From Rhodoferax sp. (lineage in GTDB: Bacteria; Pseudomonadota; Gammaproteobacteria; Burkholderiales; Burkholderiaceae_C), in the NCBI RefSeq assembly GCF_028688795.1, contig NZ_JAQTXM010000033.1, forward strand, positions 1-46,976: a stretch of 46,976 bases of DNA, read 5' to 3'. The notes beneath the pieces are model-generated. The model was given only the letters and a program-made list of their open reading frames with translations, was not told the DNA's origin and did not search any database. Every line of letters starts with the position of its first letter. Within the stretch, counting starts at the first letter, position 1. The position numbers and the translations under genes were made by a program. Shown here piece by piece: positions 1-7,858 of this stretch.

Positions 1-2
1 CC

Positions 3-107
3 ATCCGCTCCTACTTGGCAACCATGACCAAGCAGAAAAACAATCTGTTTGACTGTTTGGTCAGCGTGTTTAACCGCCAGATAATTCAGCCCAGCTTTGC
101 TCGTTAA
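3..107 (+). CDS. C-terminal fragment of a possible transposase (runs off left edge)
   Basis: An open frame enters from the left edge and ends at TAA 105-107, giving 34 residues that include SYLATMTKQ and LFDCLVSVF. The spacing of these blocks resembles the tail of IS66-type transposases, but that is recollection rather than an alignment. Only the 3' end is present, so no catalytic residues can be seen. It is followed by about 25 bp and then a copy of the dispersed repeat. It could instead be the tail of an unrelated gene. Confidence 0.35.
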   Translation: MRSYLATMTKQKNNLFDCLVSVFNRQIIQPSFAR

Positions 108-132
108 GCTGAGTAGTTACAAAATATGTGGT

Positions 133-188
133 TATTTTTGCTTGTAGCCCTTATGAAACAAGCGTAGATAGCTACTTAAATAATAGTA
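133..188 (-). repeat. Dispersed two-hairpin intergenic repeat, copy 1
   Basis: On the minus strand this reads ACTATT...TAGCTA, then TACGCTTG, then ATAAGGGCTACAAGC, which is the same architecture as six other copies in the window. It overlaps the last codons and the TAA stop of the dehydrogenase gene, in the same orientation as that gene. It may serve as a transcript end. Confidence 0.7.
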
Positions 189-1603
189 AATATCTTTCCC
201 GGATTCATGATGTTGTCGGGGTCCAGCGCTTGTTTGATGCTGCGCATCATGGCCACGGCGCCGCTGCCAGTTTCTTCCACCAAAAAGCCCATTTTGTGCA
301 GGCCCACGCCGTGTTCGCCGGTGCAGGTGCCACCCAGCTTGAGCGCGCGCTGCACCAATTGGTGGTTAAGCTGCTCGGCCGTGTCACGCTCCTGGGGAAT
401 GTCGGGGTCAATCAAATAACCCATGTGAAAGTTGCCATCGCCCACGTGGCCGACCAGAAAGTAGGTCAGGCCACTTTGCTCAGCCTCGGTCACGGAGTCC
501 AGCAGTGCGTCGGCCAGGTGCGAGATCGGCACGCAGGTGTCGGTGGTAATGGCCTTGCAGCCCGGGCGGGACTGGATGCCGGCAAAGTAGGCGTTGTGCC
601 GCGCCGTCCACAGGCGGGTGCGCTCCTCGGGGGTGGCGGCCCATTCAAAGGTCTGGCCACCTTGGTCGGCGGCAAGCTCTTGCACGATCTCAACCTGCTC
701 TTGCACGCTGGCTGGCGAGCCATGAAACTCCATCAACAGCATGGCACCTTCGCGCAAGCTGAGTTTGGAGTGCGCATTCACCATGCGGATGGTGTTGGCG
801 TCCAGCAGCTCGCAGCGGGCAATCGGTATGCCTAGTTGAATGATCTGGATGGTGGTGTTGACCGCATCGGCCAGACTGTCAAAGCTGCAGGTGGCGGCCA
901 TCACCGCCTCGGGCAGCGGGTAGAGCTTGACGGTCACCTCGGTGATCACGCCCAGCGTGCCTTCACTGCCCACCATCAGGCGCGTCAGGTCGTAGCCCGC
1001 TGAGGATTTTTTGGCGCGCGTCCCGGTGCGAATCACCTCGCCCTGCGCAGTCACCACCTCCAGCGCCAGCACGTTTTCGCGCATGGTGCCGTAGCGCACG
1101 GCGTTGGTGCCGCTGGCGCGGGTGGCCGACATGCCGCCCAGCGTGGCGTCGGCGCCGGGGTCTATCGGAAAGAACAGGCCGGTCGACTTGACGGCTTCGT
1201 TGAGCTGCTTGCGCGTCACACCGGGCTGCACCGTCACGGTCAAGTCATTGGCGTCGATGCGCAACACCTCGTTCATGCGGCTCACATCCAGGCTGATGCC
1301 GCCTTGCACGGCCAGCAGGTGCCCTTCGAGTGACGAGCCCACGCCAAACGGTATCACCGGCACCTTGAATTGGGCGGCCAGTTTGACCGCATCCGCCACA
1401 TCCTGCGTGTTTTGGACAAACACCACGGCCGCAGGTGGCGGCACGGAAAAGGCCGATTCGTCGCGGCCATGCTGCTCGCGCACCACCAGCGCGGTCGAAA
1501 ACTGGGTGCCAAAGCGGGCTAGCAGCGCGTCAAGCAGGGCGGGTGGCACGGCGCGGGCCTTGATTTCAGGTAGCAATTGGGGCGCGGGGGTGGGTGCGTT
1601 CAT
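176..1603 (-). CDS. FAD-binding oxidoreductase, D-lactate dehydrogenase / glycolate oxidase GlcD type
   Basis: This predicted 475-residue flavoprotein oxidises a 2-hydroxy acid, most likely D-lactate, and passes electrons to cytochrome c or quinone. An N-terminal FAD_binding_4 domain carries PFGVGSSLEGH near residues 85-95. The FAD-oxidase C domain carries VGHVGDGNFHMG and the closing blocks GTCTGEHGVGLHK and DPDNIMNPGKI, all typical of the DLD/GlcD family. I chose the ATG at 1603 because GGAG lies 7 nt upstream. An in-frame ATG at 1642 has no ribosome site and would add 13 unconserved residues. There are no GlcE or GlcF partners, which favours a single-subunit D-lactate dehydrogenase over glycolate oxidase. 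It diverges from the kinase gene at 1654. Confidence 0.9.
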   Translation of the reverse strand: MNAPTPAPQLLPEIKARAVPPALLDALLARFGTQFSTALVVREQHGRDESAFSVPPPAAVVFVQNTQDVADAVKLAAQFKVPVIPFGVGSSLEGHLLAVQGGISLDVSRMNEVLRIDANDLTVTVQPGVTRKQLNEAVKSTGLFFPIDPGADATLGGMSATRASGTNAVRYGTMRENVLALEVVTAQGEVIRTGTRAKKSSAGYDLTRLMVGSEGTLGVITEVTVKLYPLPEAVMAATCSFDSLADAVNTTIQIIQLGIPIARCELLDANTIRMVNAHSKLSLREGAMLLMEFHGSPASVQEQVEIVQELAADQGGQTFEWAATPEERTRLWTARHNAYFAGIQSRPGCKAITTDTCVPISHLADALLDSVTEAEQSGLTYFLVGHVGDGNFHMGYLIDPDIPQERDTAEQLNHQLVQRALKLGGTCTGEHGVGLHKMGFLVEETGSGAVAMMRSIKQALDPDNIMNPGKIFTII

Positions 1604-1653
1604 GGCGTGACTCCGTGATAATGATTCAATATGAAACGCCACTGTACAACCGT

Positions 1654-3240
1654 ATGAAGCTGCACGAACTGACCTACCTGGTGGTGGACGATCTGGAGCT
1701 GATGCGGGCGGTCACCATCAACCAGCTGCGCAGCATGGGTTTCGAGAAAATCAAGTCGGCCCGCAACGGCGCCGAGGCGCTGGACATGCTGCGTCACGCC
1801 AAGTTTGACGCGGTGCTGTCAGACTGGAACATGCCGGTGATGTCTGGCCTGGAGCTGCTCAAAACCATTCGCGCCGATGCCCGGCTGGCCAAGATGCCGT
1901 TTCTGATGATCACCGCTGAGGCTGAGCGCCAGCGCATCGAAGATGTGATTTCTGCCGGCGTCAGCGGTCTGCTGGTCAAGCCGTACACCGCGGGTAGCCT
2001 CAAAAACCGGCTTGATCGCATGCTGACGCCGCAAGGCCGTCTGCCGCCCAAGTCCGCATCAAACACGCCCTTGCCCGGTACAGCAGACCGTGCCGACGCC
2101 GGGTTGACGCCAGGCGCACTGCCACCGTCGCGCATTCTGGTGGTGGACGATTACCCGGTCAGCCTTAAATTGCTTGAAAAATTGTTTGCCGACGAGTACC
2201 AGGTGCTCACCGCCACCGACGGCCCGCAAGCGCTGGCGCTGTGCCAGGGCGAAACTTTGCCAGACTTGGTGCTGATGGACGTGATGATGCCCGGCATGGA
2301 CGGCTTCGAGGTGGTACGCCGCCTGCGCGAGGTACCCGCCACGGCCCAACTGCCTGTGATTTTTGTTACCGGCCTGAGCGACGACGCGGCCCGCCTTAAG
2401 GGCATGGAGCTGGGTGCGGTGGACTTTGTCTCCAAAACCGACAACCCCAAGGCGCTGCGGGCGCGGGTGCGCAACTTCATTCAGTTTGTCGACATGCGTC
2501 GCAAGCTGCAAGCGGATTACGACACCATGCTGGACGAAGCCCGCATGCGCGAAGACGCCGAACACATGACTCGGCACGACCTCAAGGGCTCGTTGGCGGG
2601 CATTGTCGGCATGGTGCAGACATTGGCCGATGACGAAGACATGGCGCCCAAACACGCCGCCCAATTGCGCTTGGTGCAGCAAACGGCCCAGCAGGTCATG
2701 GACATGGTTAACCTGGCCGGTGAGCTTTACAAGATCGAGATGGGCCGCTACAAACCCAAGGCTACTGCGGTGGACGTGGGTGACATCTTGCACCGTATCG
2801 TGGACCTGTCACGGGCTGGGTTTGCGCACAAGCAGCTCACCCTTGAGGTCGACACCGACACGCCGGTGGGCAATGAGCTGCCACACGCGTCTGGCGAGAC
2901 CACGCTGTGTTATTCGCTGTTTCAAAACTTGATCAAAAACGCATGCGAAGCTGCCCCACCGGGTAGCCGCGTGGTGGTGGCCCTGCGTGATGAAAACCCG
3001 CTGCGCGTGCTGATCAGCAACGCCGGCGTGGTGCCGCCAGAGCTGCGCGAGCGGTTTTTTGACAAGTTCGCCACCAGCGGCAAGCAAGGTGGCATTGGCA
3101 TTGGCACCTATTCGGCCCTGATGTTGGCCCGCGCGCAGCAGGGCGACATCAGCATGGTCACCAGCGACAAGGACCATCTCACGGCGCTGACCGTGACCTT
3201 GCCGCGCCACACCTTTGACGCCGCTCAACCCGGCACCTGA
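1654..3240 (+). CDS. Hybrid sensor histidine kinase with two N-terminal receiver domains
   Basis: This soluble 528-residue protein has the order REC-REC-HisKA-HATPase_c. The first receiver is strongly CheY-like (phosphoacceptor D57 in LSDWNMP). The second has D209 in LMDVMMPGMDGFE. The H-box HDLKG places the phosphorylated His at about 308. The ATPase domain shows an N-box NLIKNACEA and a G2 box GGIGIGTYSAL, with the G1 aspartate region reading ISNAG. No membrane segment or sensory domain is visible, so input probably arrives by phosphotransfer to a receiver. The start is uncertain: ATG 1654 puts the first receiver where CheY begins, ATG 1621 is in frame, and neither has a clear ribosome site. 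The cobalamin adenosyltransferase gene follows after 26 bp. Confidence 0.85.
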   Translation: MKLHELTYLVVDDLELMRAVTINQLRSMGFEKIKSARNGAEALDMLRHAKFDAVLSDWNMPVMSGLELLKTIRADARLAKMPFLMITAEAERQRIEDVISAGVSGLLVKPYTAGSLKNRLDRMLTPQGRLPPKSASNTPLPGTADRADAGLTPGALPPSRILVVDDYPVSLKLLEKLFADEYQVLTATDGPQALALCQGETLPDLVLMDVMMPGMDGFEVVRRLREVPATAQLPVIFVTGLSDDAARLKGMELGAVDFVSKTDNPKALRARVRNFIQFVDMRRKLQADYDTMLDEARMREDAEHMTRHDLKGSLAGIVGMVQTLADDEDMAPKHAAQLRLVQQTAQQVMDMVNLAGELYKIEMGRYKPKATAVDVGDILHRIVDLSRAGFAHKQLTLEVDTDTPVGNELPHASGETTLCYSLFQNLIKNACEAAPPGSRVVVALRDENPLRVLISNAGVVPPELRERFFDKFATSGKQGGIGIGTYSALMLARAQQGDISMVTSDKDHLTALTVTLPRHTFDAAQPGT

Positions 3241-3266
3241 CCCAATCAATTTTTAACGAGGCCATC

Positions 3267-3845
3267 ATGGGCAACCGACTGACACAAATCGCCACCCGAA
3301 CGGGTGACAACGGCACCACCGGCCTGGGTGACAACACCCGGGTCTCCAAAAACAGCTTGCGCGTGCACGCCATGGGCGATGTGGACGAGCTCAATTCCAA
3401 CCTGGGCGTGTTGCTGTGCGAAGCCATGCCTGAATCGGTGCGTAGCCTGCTGGTTGAAATCCAGCACCAGCTGTTCAACCTGGGCGGTGAGTTGTCGATT
3501 CCGGGGTTTGAATTATTGAAAGCAGACGCGGTGCTGGCGCTCGACGAAGCGCTTGAAGTGCACAACGCGGCGCTGCCGAAGCTGCAGGAATTCATCTTGC
3601 CAGCCGGCACCCGGGCCGCCTCGCTGGCCCATGTGTGTCGCACAGTGGCGCGCCGGGCTGAGCGCGCGGTGGTGGCGCTGGGTGCGCAAGACGCCCTGAA
3701 AGACACGCCCCGCCAGTACCTTAACCGCCTGTCAGACCTGATGTTTGTGCTGGCCCGCGTGCTCAACCGATACCGCACTGACGGCAGCACCGGGGACGAT
3801 GTGTATTGGCACAGCGAGAAACTGGCGCGCGACCAAGCGCAGTAG
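3267..3845 (+). CDS. ATP:cob(I)alamin adenosyltransferase, PduO/MMAB type
   Basis: This 192-residue enzyme transfers the 5'-deoxyadenosyl group of ATP to cob(I)alamin to make coenzyme B12. The N-terminal block TRTGDNGTTGLGDNTRVSK is the ATP-binding signature of the PduO family. The segment MGDVDELNSNLG and the later CRTVARRAERAVV are also conserved there. The length fits a single-domain family member. ATG 3267 follows an ACGAGG ribosome site. It may be co-transcribed with the upstream kinase (26 bp gap). No B12-dependent mutase is nearby, so the user of the cofactor lies elsewhere. Confidence 0.93.
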   Translation: MGNRLTQIATRTGDNGTTGLGDNTRVSKNSLRVHAMGDVDELNSNLGVLLCEAMPESVRSLLVEIQHQLFNLGGELSIPGFELLKADAVLALDEALEVHNAALPKLQEFILPAGTRAASLAHVCRTVARRAERAVVALGAQDALKDTPRQYLNRLSDLMFVLARVLNRYRTDGSTGDDVYWHSEKLARDQAQ

Positions 3846-3852
3846 CCACCGG

Positions 3853-3873
3853 CCTGGCGCAAGTCGGGCCAGG
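3853..3873. terminator. Weak hairpin between convergent genes
   Basis: The arms CCTGGC and GCCAGG (6 bp, 9-nt loop) lie in the 45-bp gap between two convergent genes. No T-run follows on either strand, so intrinsic termination would be weak. Confidence 0.3.
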
Positions 3874-3890
3874 TTGACGAGACCTAGGGT

Positions 3891-4109
3891 TCAGGCCTGC
3901 GCCGCCTTTTTAAGCAAAGCGAATATCTCGTCTTTCAAGCGCAGCTTCTCTTTCTTGAGCGTTTCAATTTGTTCAGGCGAGCTGGGGTCGGTGCGCGACA
4001 CCATGCGTTTGACCTGCTGGTCCAACGCGTTGTGTTGCTGGAAAAGGCTGACAAAGTGGGCGTCGCTGGTTTTCAGCTGGGTGATGAGTTCGCGGTATTC
4101 AGGAAACAT
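3891..4109 (-). CDS. YdcH-family protein (DUF465)
   Basis: This is a 72-residue, highly charged helical protein. MFPEYRELITQLK at the start and LKKEKLRLKDEIFALL near the end are typical of the YdcH/DUF465 family, short helical-hairpin proteins found across Proteobacteria whose role is not settled. The length is normal. It stands alone on the minus strand, convergent with the adenosyltransferase gene. Its upstream side holds a dispersed repeat copy (4204-4262). Confidence 0.85.
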   Translation of the reverse strand: MFPEYRELITQLKTSDAHFVSLFQQHNALDQQVKRMVSRTDPSSPEQIETLKKEKLRLKDEIFALLKKAAQA

Positions 4110-4203
4110 GCAATATCCTCAAGTTAAACCGGTTGGGGTGGTTTTGGCTCGCGCCAAACCCCGACTTTACTCCACACCAGTGGGCACTTTGCGTCATTTT
4201 TTC

Positions 4204-4262
4204 ACTATCTTTTATATAGCTGCTTACGCTTATATATAAAGGGCTAGAGCCTAATTTTTATT
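4204..4262 (+). repeat. Dispersed two-hairpin intergenic repeat, copy 2
   Basis: The copy runs CTATCTTTTATATAG, TGCTTACGCTT, then ATAAAGGGCTAGAGCC. The second hairpin pairs GGCT with AGCC. It lies 11 bp past the thioesterase stop codon, antisense to that gene. Confidence 0.75.
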
Positions 4263-4273
4263 AAAATAATCAT

Positions 4274-4696
4274 TTACTTAGGGGCCAGCACTGCCATGGT
4301 GATGCGCGACACACAGGTGGGCTCGCCGGCTTCATTGACCATGTCAATCTGCCAGACCTGGGTGGTACGGCCAATGTGCACGGGCCGGGTGGTGCCAGTT
4401 ACCCAGCCGCTTTTTGCGCTGCGCAAATGGTTGGCATTGATGTCCAGCCCCACCGCTTGGTGCCCGCTCGGGCAGGCATAGTTGGCCGCCACCGAGCCCA
4501 GTGTTTCGGCCAGCACCACGCTCACGCCGCCATGCAACAGACCAAACGGTTGGCGGGTGCGCGCGTCTACCGGTACGCGGGCGGTGATGAAGTCGTCACC
4601 CACCTCCAAAAACTCAATGCCCAAGTGGCTCACAGCCGTGTTGAGGCTGGTGCGGGTGAGTTCTGCCACTGAGATGTCTTGCTGCCAAATGCGCAT
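4274..4696 (-). CDS. Hotdog-fold acyl-CoA thioesterase, PaaI/YdiI (MenI) type
   Basis: This 140-residue protein of the hotdog thioesterase superfamily probably hydrolyses an aromatic or medium-chain acyl-CoA in the cytoplasm. FGLLHGGVSVVLAETLGS is the family core, with HGG and the catalytic-position Glu of AETLGS. VGLDINANHLR and CVSRITMAVL complete the fold. ATG 4696 is preferred: GGAA sits 6 nt upstream, and the only earlier option is a TTG at 4708. The substrate cannot be read from sequence. YdiI-like enzymes act on 1,4-dihydroxy-2-naphthoyl-CoA, PaaI on phenylacetyl-CoA derivatives. No pathway genes adjoin it. Confidence 0.88.
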   Translation of the reverse strand: MRIWQQDISVAELTRTSLNTAVSHLGIEFLEVGDDFITARVPVDARTRQPFGLLHGGVSVVLAETLGSVAANYACPSGHQAVGLDINANHLRSAKSGWVTGTTRPVHIGRTTQVWQIDMVNEAGEPTCVSRITMAVLAPK

Positions 4697-4810
4697 GAGA
4701 AGTTCCAAAAAAGAAGGATGGCCAGACTATAGCCAGCACGGCTGCGTCCCGGCTGTGCAGCTACCATGCAGCTTTGTTTTCTAAGGCCAAATGGCTGAAG
4801 GGGTGCTGAG

Positions 4811-5113
4811 ATGATTGACGGGCTGATTGCGGGCAGGTTGATGGGTGACCCAGAGCGCCGCCAGGGCAAGGGTGAAAGTACCTTTGTGGTGGCCAGGGTC
4901 AAGGCGCAAAGCAATGAGGGCGAGAGCCTGATGGTCAATGTGATTGCCTTTGATGACGCCCCCTGTGTCGCCTTGCTGGCGCTGCGCGACGGCGACTCCG
5001 TAGCCGCCGCCGGCCACCTTAACCCCAAGGTGTGGACCGACAAGCAGGGCAACACCAAGCCGGCGCTTGACCTGGTGGCGCACCGCGTGGTGAGCAGCGA
5101 AACCGGGGCATAG
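4811..5113 (+). CDS. Small single-stranded DNA-binding-like OB-fold protein
   Basis: This 100-residue protein resembles the OB-fold core of bacterial SSB: an early IAGRLMGDPERR, a middle VARVKAQSNEGESLMVNVIAFDD and a late VAAAGHLNPKVWTDKQG. It lacks the Gly/Pro-rich linker and acidic tip of housekeeping SSB, so it cannot recruit partners through a standard C-terminal tail. I infer an accessory DNA-binding role, perhaps from an integrated element, though no mobile genes flank it. The ATG at 4811 follows GGGTGCTGAG, a weak ribosome site. Confidence 0.75.
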   Translation: MIDGLIAGRLMGDPERRQGKGESTFVVARVKAQSNEGESLMVNVIAFDDAPCVALLALRDGDSVAAAGHLNPKVWTDKQGNTKPALDLVAHRVVSSETGA

Positions 5114-5221
5114 CTGCGGCCCAATGCAGCTGAGGCAGTTTGTCTCAAATGTTCATCCAGGCCCTGAAATTTTTTTGCAGGCATGTCGCGCAGACTTATC
5201 GTCGTGACACTGTTCGCCCAA

Positions 5222-6454
5222 CTAGTAGGGATGGTCTGTGGACGGCGTTTTTGCCTGACTTTGATGCCTGCGTGGGCCGTTTCCTTGCGCGAGATGGGTC
5301 GGCGCGGCGTTGTGTTGCCCGGCTGCACTCACAACCAAGTGAATAAAGTGGAGTTTGGCTACAACGTCATTTGCCAGCACAAAGGGGTAAAAATCAGCTT
5401 GTCCCATGGCGCGCGACATGCCGTTAAGCAGCATGGTCAATTGCCTCCAATGGTTCAGAAACGCCAGAAAAAGCACCGCTTCAGGATGATCCGCCTGGTA
5501 CAAAGCGTCCAGCGTAAATGGGGTGAATTCAAGTTGATCGGCGTCGACGCTGAGACCGAAACTCATTGCCGTATCGACCGTGTCGCGCATATGCATGTAG
5601 TGCGCCCAGCATTCGGCCCAATCCTCAAAGGGGTGTACGCTGGCATAAGAACTTACAAAGTGCTGTTGCCAGTCCTGGCGCGGCCCCTTTTTGTAATGCG
5701 CCTTCAGGCTGGCGGCATAGTCTCGCCGCTCATCTCCGAACAAGGTCCGGCAAGGGTTCACCCATTCAGTGCCAGCTACCAGTCGGTCCCAATAATAGTG
5801 ACCTACCTCATGGCGGAAATGCCCTAGCAATGTGCGGTAGGGCTCGTTCAAGGCTTGTCGGGTGAATTCGCGTTTGGCGTGATCGGCCTCTGTGATGTTG
5901 AGGGTGATCAATCCCTTGTGATGCCCAGTCATCACAGGCGATGCATCGTCAGTTGCGCGCAGAAAGTCAAACATCAGGCCACTCTCAGTGTCTTCCGTCT
6001 CGCGCGATGCGACCGGAAGCCCCATCACCAGCAGTGCCGACACCAACCGCCGTTTTGCTAATTCAATGCGTCCCCACAATTCACCGTTGTCCGGGTGCTT
6101 GGGGTCGGCCAGATCGGGAATAGTGCGATTGAGTCTGCAGGCTCGGCACAATTGCTCATGTACCTGGCGCTCACCCACCGGTAGCAGCCAGTTGCAGGCG
6201 GCTGCGGTGTGAAGGTTGGCACATCGATCGTAGGCGGGCCCATCCGTTTGCCAGTCGACCCAGGTACCTGGCTCGACCCCAGGTTTTAGCGGCAACAGTG
6301 TCGCCTGCTCCGGGTGATAGCCAAGTGGTGTATTGCAAGCCAGGCAGGTGCTGTTTCGGAAGAATGTTGGGCGTCCGCACTGGCAGTGATAGACGCGCAC
6401 GGCCTGGCCCAGGACTTGGGAAACGGTGGGCGCAAAGGTATCGGAAGTTGGCAA
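5222..6454 (-). CDS. Zinc-ribbon/zinc metallopeptidase family protein (Peptidase_Mx-like)
   Basis: This 410-residue protein opens with a zinc-ribbon (CQCG at about 25-28 and CLACN at about 37-41) and has a further CRACR near 142. The catalytic-looking motif GHFRHEVGHYYWD contains HExxH-type HEVGH, and the later PFEDWAECWAHYMH supplies likely third-ligand Glu/His residues. This matches the putative zinc-binding metallopeptidase family (Peptidase_Mx). The start appears to be TTG 6454: a TGA lies four codons upstream, GAGAG precedes the TTG, and no ATG occurs before the zinc ribbon. Relatives often sit beside transglutaminase-like and DUF403/DUF404 genes, but those are absent here. Its substrate is unknown. 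Confidence 0.85.
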   Translation of the reverse strand: MPTSDTFAPTVSQVLGQAVRVYHCQCGRPTFFRNSTCLACNTPLGYHPEQATLLPLKPGVEPGTWVDWQTDGPAYDRCANLHTAAACNWLLPVGERQVHEQLCRACRLNRTIPDLADPKHPDNGELWGRIELAKRRLVSALLVMGLPVASRETEDTESGLMFDFLRATDDASPVMTGHHKGLITLNITEADHAKREFTRQALNEPYRTLLGHFRHEVGHYYWDRLVAGTEWVNPCRTLFGDERRDYAASLKAHYKKGPRQDWQQHFVSSYASVHPFEDWAECWAHYMHMRDTVDTAMSFGLSVDADQLEFTPFTLDALYQADHPEAVLFLAFLNHWRQLTMLLNGMSRAMGQADFYPFVLANDVVAKLHFIHLVVSAAGQHNAAPTHLAQGNGPRRHQSQAKTPSTDHPY

Positions 6455-6613
6455 GATAGACTCTCAAAACAGGCAACGGGTGGCCGTTGGGGTTGGCCAC
6501 CGGCACGGGCGGTGCAGTGTGCCACGTCTGAGCATATTGGTAAAACCACCGAGGGGTCGATGCGGTCAGAAGATCGACTCTTGGCTCGCCGCCTTCACAT
6601 TTACGCGCGTGAA

Positions 6614-7162
6614 CTACTTCTGCGGGTAGGAGAGATCAGCACGCCGATTTTGAGCATAGGCAGTCTCGTCGCGGCCCAAGGCTTTTGGTTTTTCCGCGCC
6701 CAGACTGACGGCTTCCATTTGTCCTTCTTTTGCACCAAAGATTTTGAGTGCTTTCAACACGGCTTCAGACCGCTTTTGCCCCAGTGCAAGGTTGTACTCG
6801 GCGCCACCCTGTTGGTCGGTATTGCCCTCTATCTTGATGACGACCTGCGGATGGCTGGCTAGGTACTTGCCGTGCAGTTCTAACAGCGGCGCAGCGCCGG
6901 GTTGGACAGTCGACTGATCAAAATCGAAATAAACGCTGCGTTCTTTGTACAGTGGATTTTTTGGATCGAGGTAAGGAGCCAGCGGAGCGGCAACCACCAC
7001 AGCGGGCAATGCAGGTTGATTTGCAGCCTGGCCACCAGCCGCGGCAGGGGCTGGGCTGGGCGTCGCAGCTACAGGCGTTGCAATGGGGGTACTGCTGCAA
7101 GCTGCCAAGAAAACAGTGGTTGCCATCGCGATGCTGAGTGTCGCTTGCCTATGAATATGCAT
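6614..7162 (-). CDS. OmpA/Pal-like outer-membrane lipoprotein
   Basis: This 182-residue lipoprotein has a signal peptide ending in the lipobox LAAC, an Ala/Pro-rich linker and a C-terminal OmpA-like peptidoglycan-binding domain. That domain shows VYFDFDQSTVQPGA, IEGNTDQQGGAEYN, ALGQKRSEAVLKAL and a final AQNRRADLSY. ATG 7162 has GGAG 7 nt upstream. The Asp and Arg that bind diaminopimelate in OmpA domains (NTDQ, NRRAD) are present. It is probably not the Tol-Pal gene, since no tol genes adjoin it. It follows the SHP-like cytochrome gene on the same strand after about 190 bp. Confidence 0.9.
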   Translation of the reverse strand: MHIHRQATLSIAMATTVFLAACSSTPIATPVAATPSPAPAAAGGQAANQPALPAVVVAAPLAPYLDPKNPLYKERSVYFDFDQSTVQPGAAPLLELHGKYLASHPQVVIKIEGNTDQQGGAEYNLALGQKRSEAVLKALKIFGAKEGQMEAVSLGAEKPKALGRDETAYAQNRRADLSYPQK

Positions 7163-7353
7163 ATCAAATCTCCAGGTTAAAAAAATCCAAAACTCCAGGA
7201 ACACATCACCATGCCGCATCGCGCTTTGCTGGCGCCACGCCTGTTAAGCACGCCTCAGGCGGCGTTCTCACGACACGTTGAATAGTTGGCTTGACGCTTC
7301 ACAAACGCAAGGGCTGCGAGACCCCACAGGTGTGAAATTTCACGCAGCGCACC

Positions 7354-7749
7354 CTATTGGGAAAACAGGTAAGCCATGAAGTTTCCCTTTTCTTGCGCGC
7401 TGCAGTCGCGGTTCAAAACGTCATTGCAATCGCGCTTAAACCACTTTTCTACTTTCGCCGCGTCAGTTAAACGCTTCGGGTTGGCAGCCGGTGCCATTGG
7501 GGAAATGATCTTGTTTGTCTTGACATGTTGGCCTTGCAGCATCGGGGAGTCGGTATGACAGGAGGTACACATCAACTCGCTCACTCTGGTCGTGTAGAGC
7601 CTGCGTCCGGCCTCGACAGAAAAGTCTTTGAATGCCGGATTTTCCTGCTTGGCTGCGATGCGATAACTGTCATAGGCAGGGTTGGCCACAGCGCCAAGCG
7701 ACAGCATCAAACTGGCCAGCCAGGTCATTTTCTTGATTGTTTTTTTCAT
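7354..7749 (-). CDS. Secreted monohaem cytochrome c, SHP-like (DUF1924)
   Basis: This 131-residue protein has a Sec signal peptide (MKKTIKKMTWLASLMLSLGAVANP) and one c-type haem motif, CTSCH. The frame matches the DUF1924 family, which includes the Rhodobacter sphaeroides haem protein SHP: FSVEAGRRLYT before the haem, then NPKRLTDAAKVEKWFKRDC and a Cys pair (RDCNDVLNRDC). SHP has an unusual asparagine haem ligand and can bind O2. Asn residues are available in TNKI and AANPKR, but which one is the ligand cannot be assigned. It acts in the periplasm. SHP partners (diheme cytochrome and cytochrome b) are not next to it. Confidence 0.82.
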   Translation of the reverse strand: MKKTIKKMTWLASLMLSLGAVANPAYDSYRIAAKQENPAFKDFSVEAGRRLYTTRVSELMCTSCHTDSPMLQGQHVKTNKIISPMAPAANPKRLTDAAKVEKWFKRDCNDVLNRDCSAQEKGNFMAYLFSQ

Positions 7750-7858
7750 GAGCAATTTTTTTATGTGAGCGCATCAAAACGCGGCCAGGTCGGGCGCTGG
7801 CGCGGTGTTGATGTAGAGAGCAGTTTGATTTACTGGCTTGATTCTGTGGCGACTGTGA

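Noticed and set aside
4630..5328. Minus-strand frame of 232 codons spanning the SSB-like gene
   Set aside because: It overlaps the thioesterase start and the whole SSB-like gene, and has low-complexity Ser/Arg/Pro composition with no domain.
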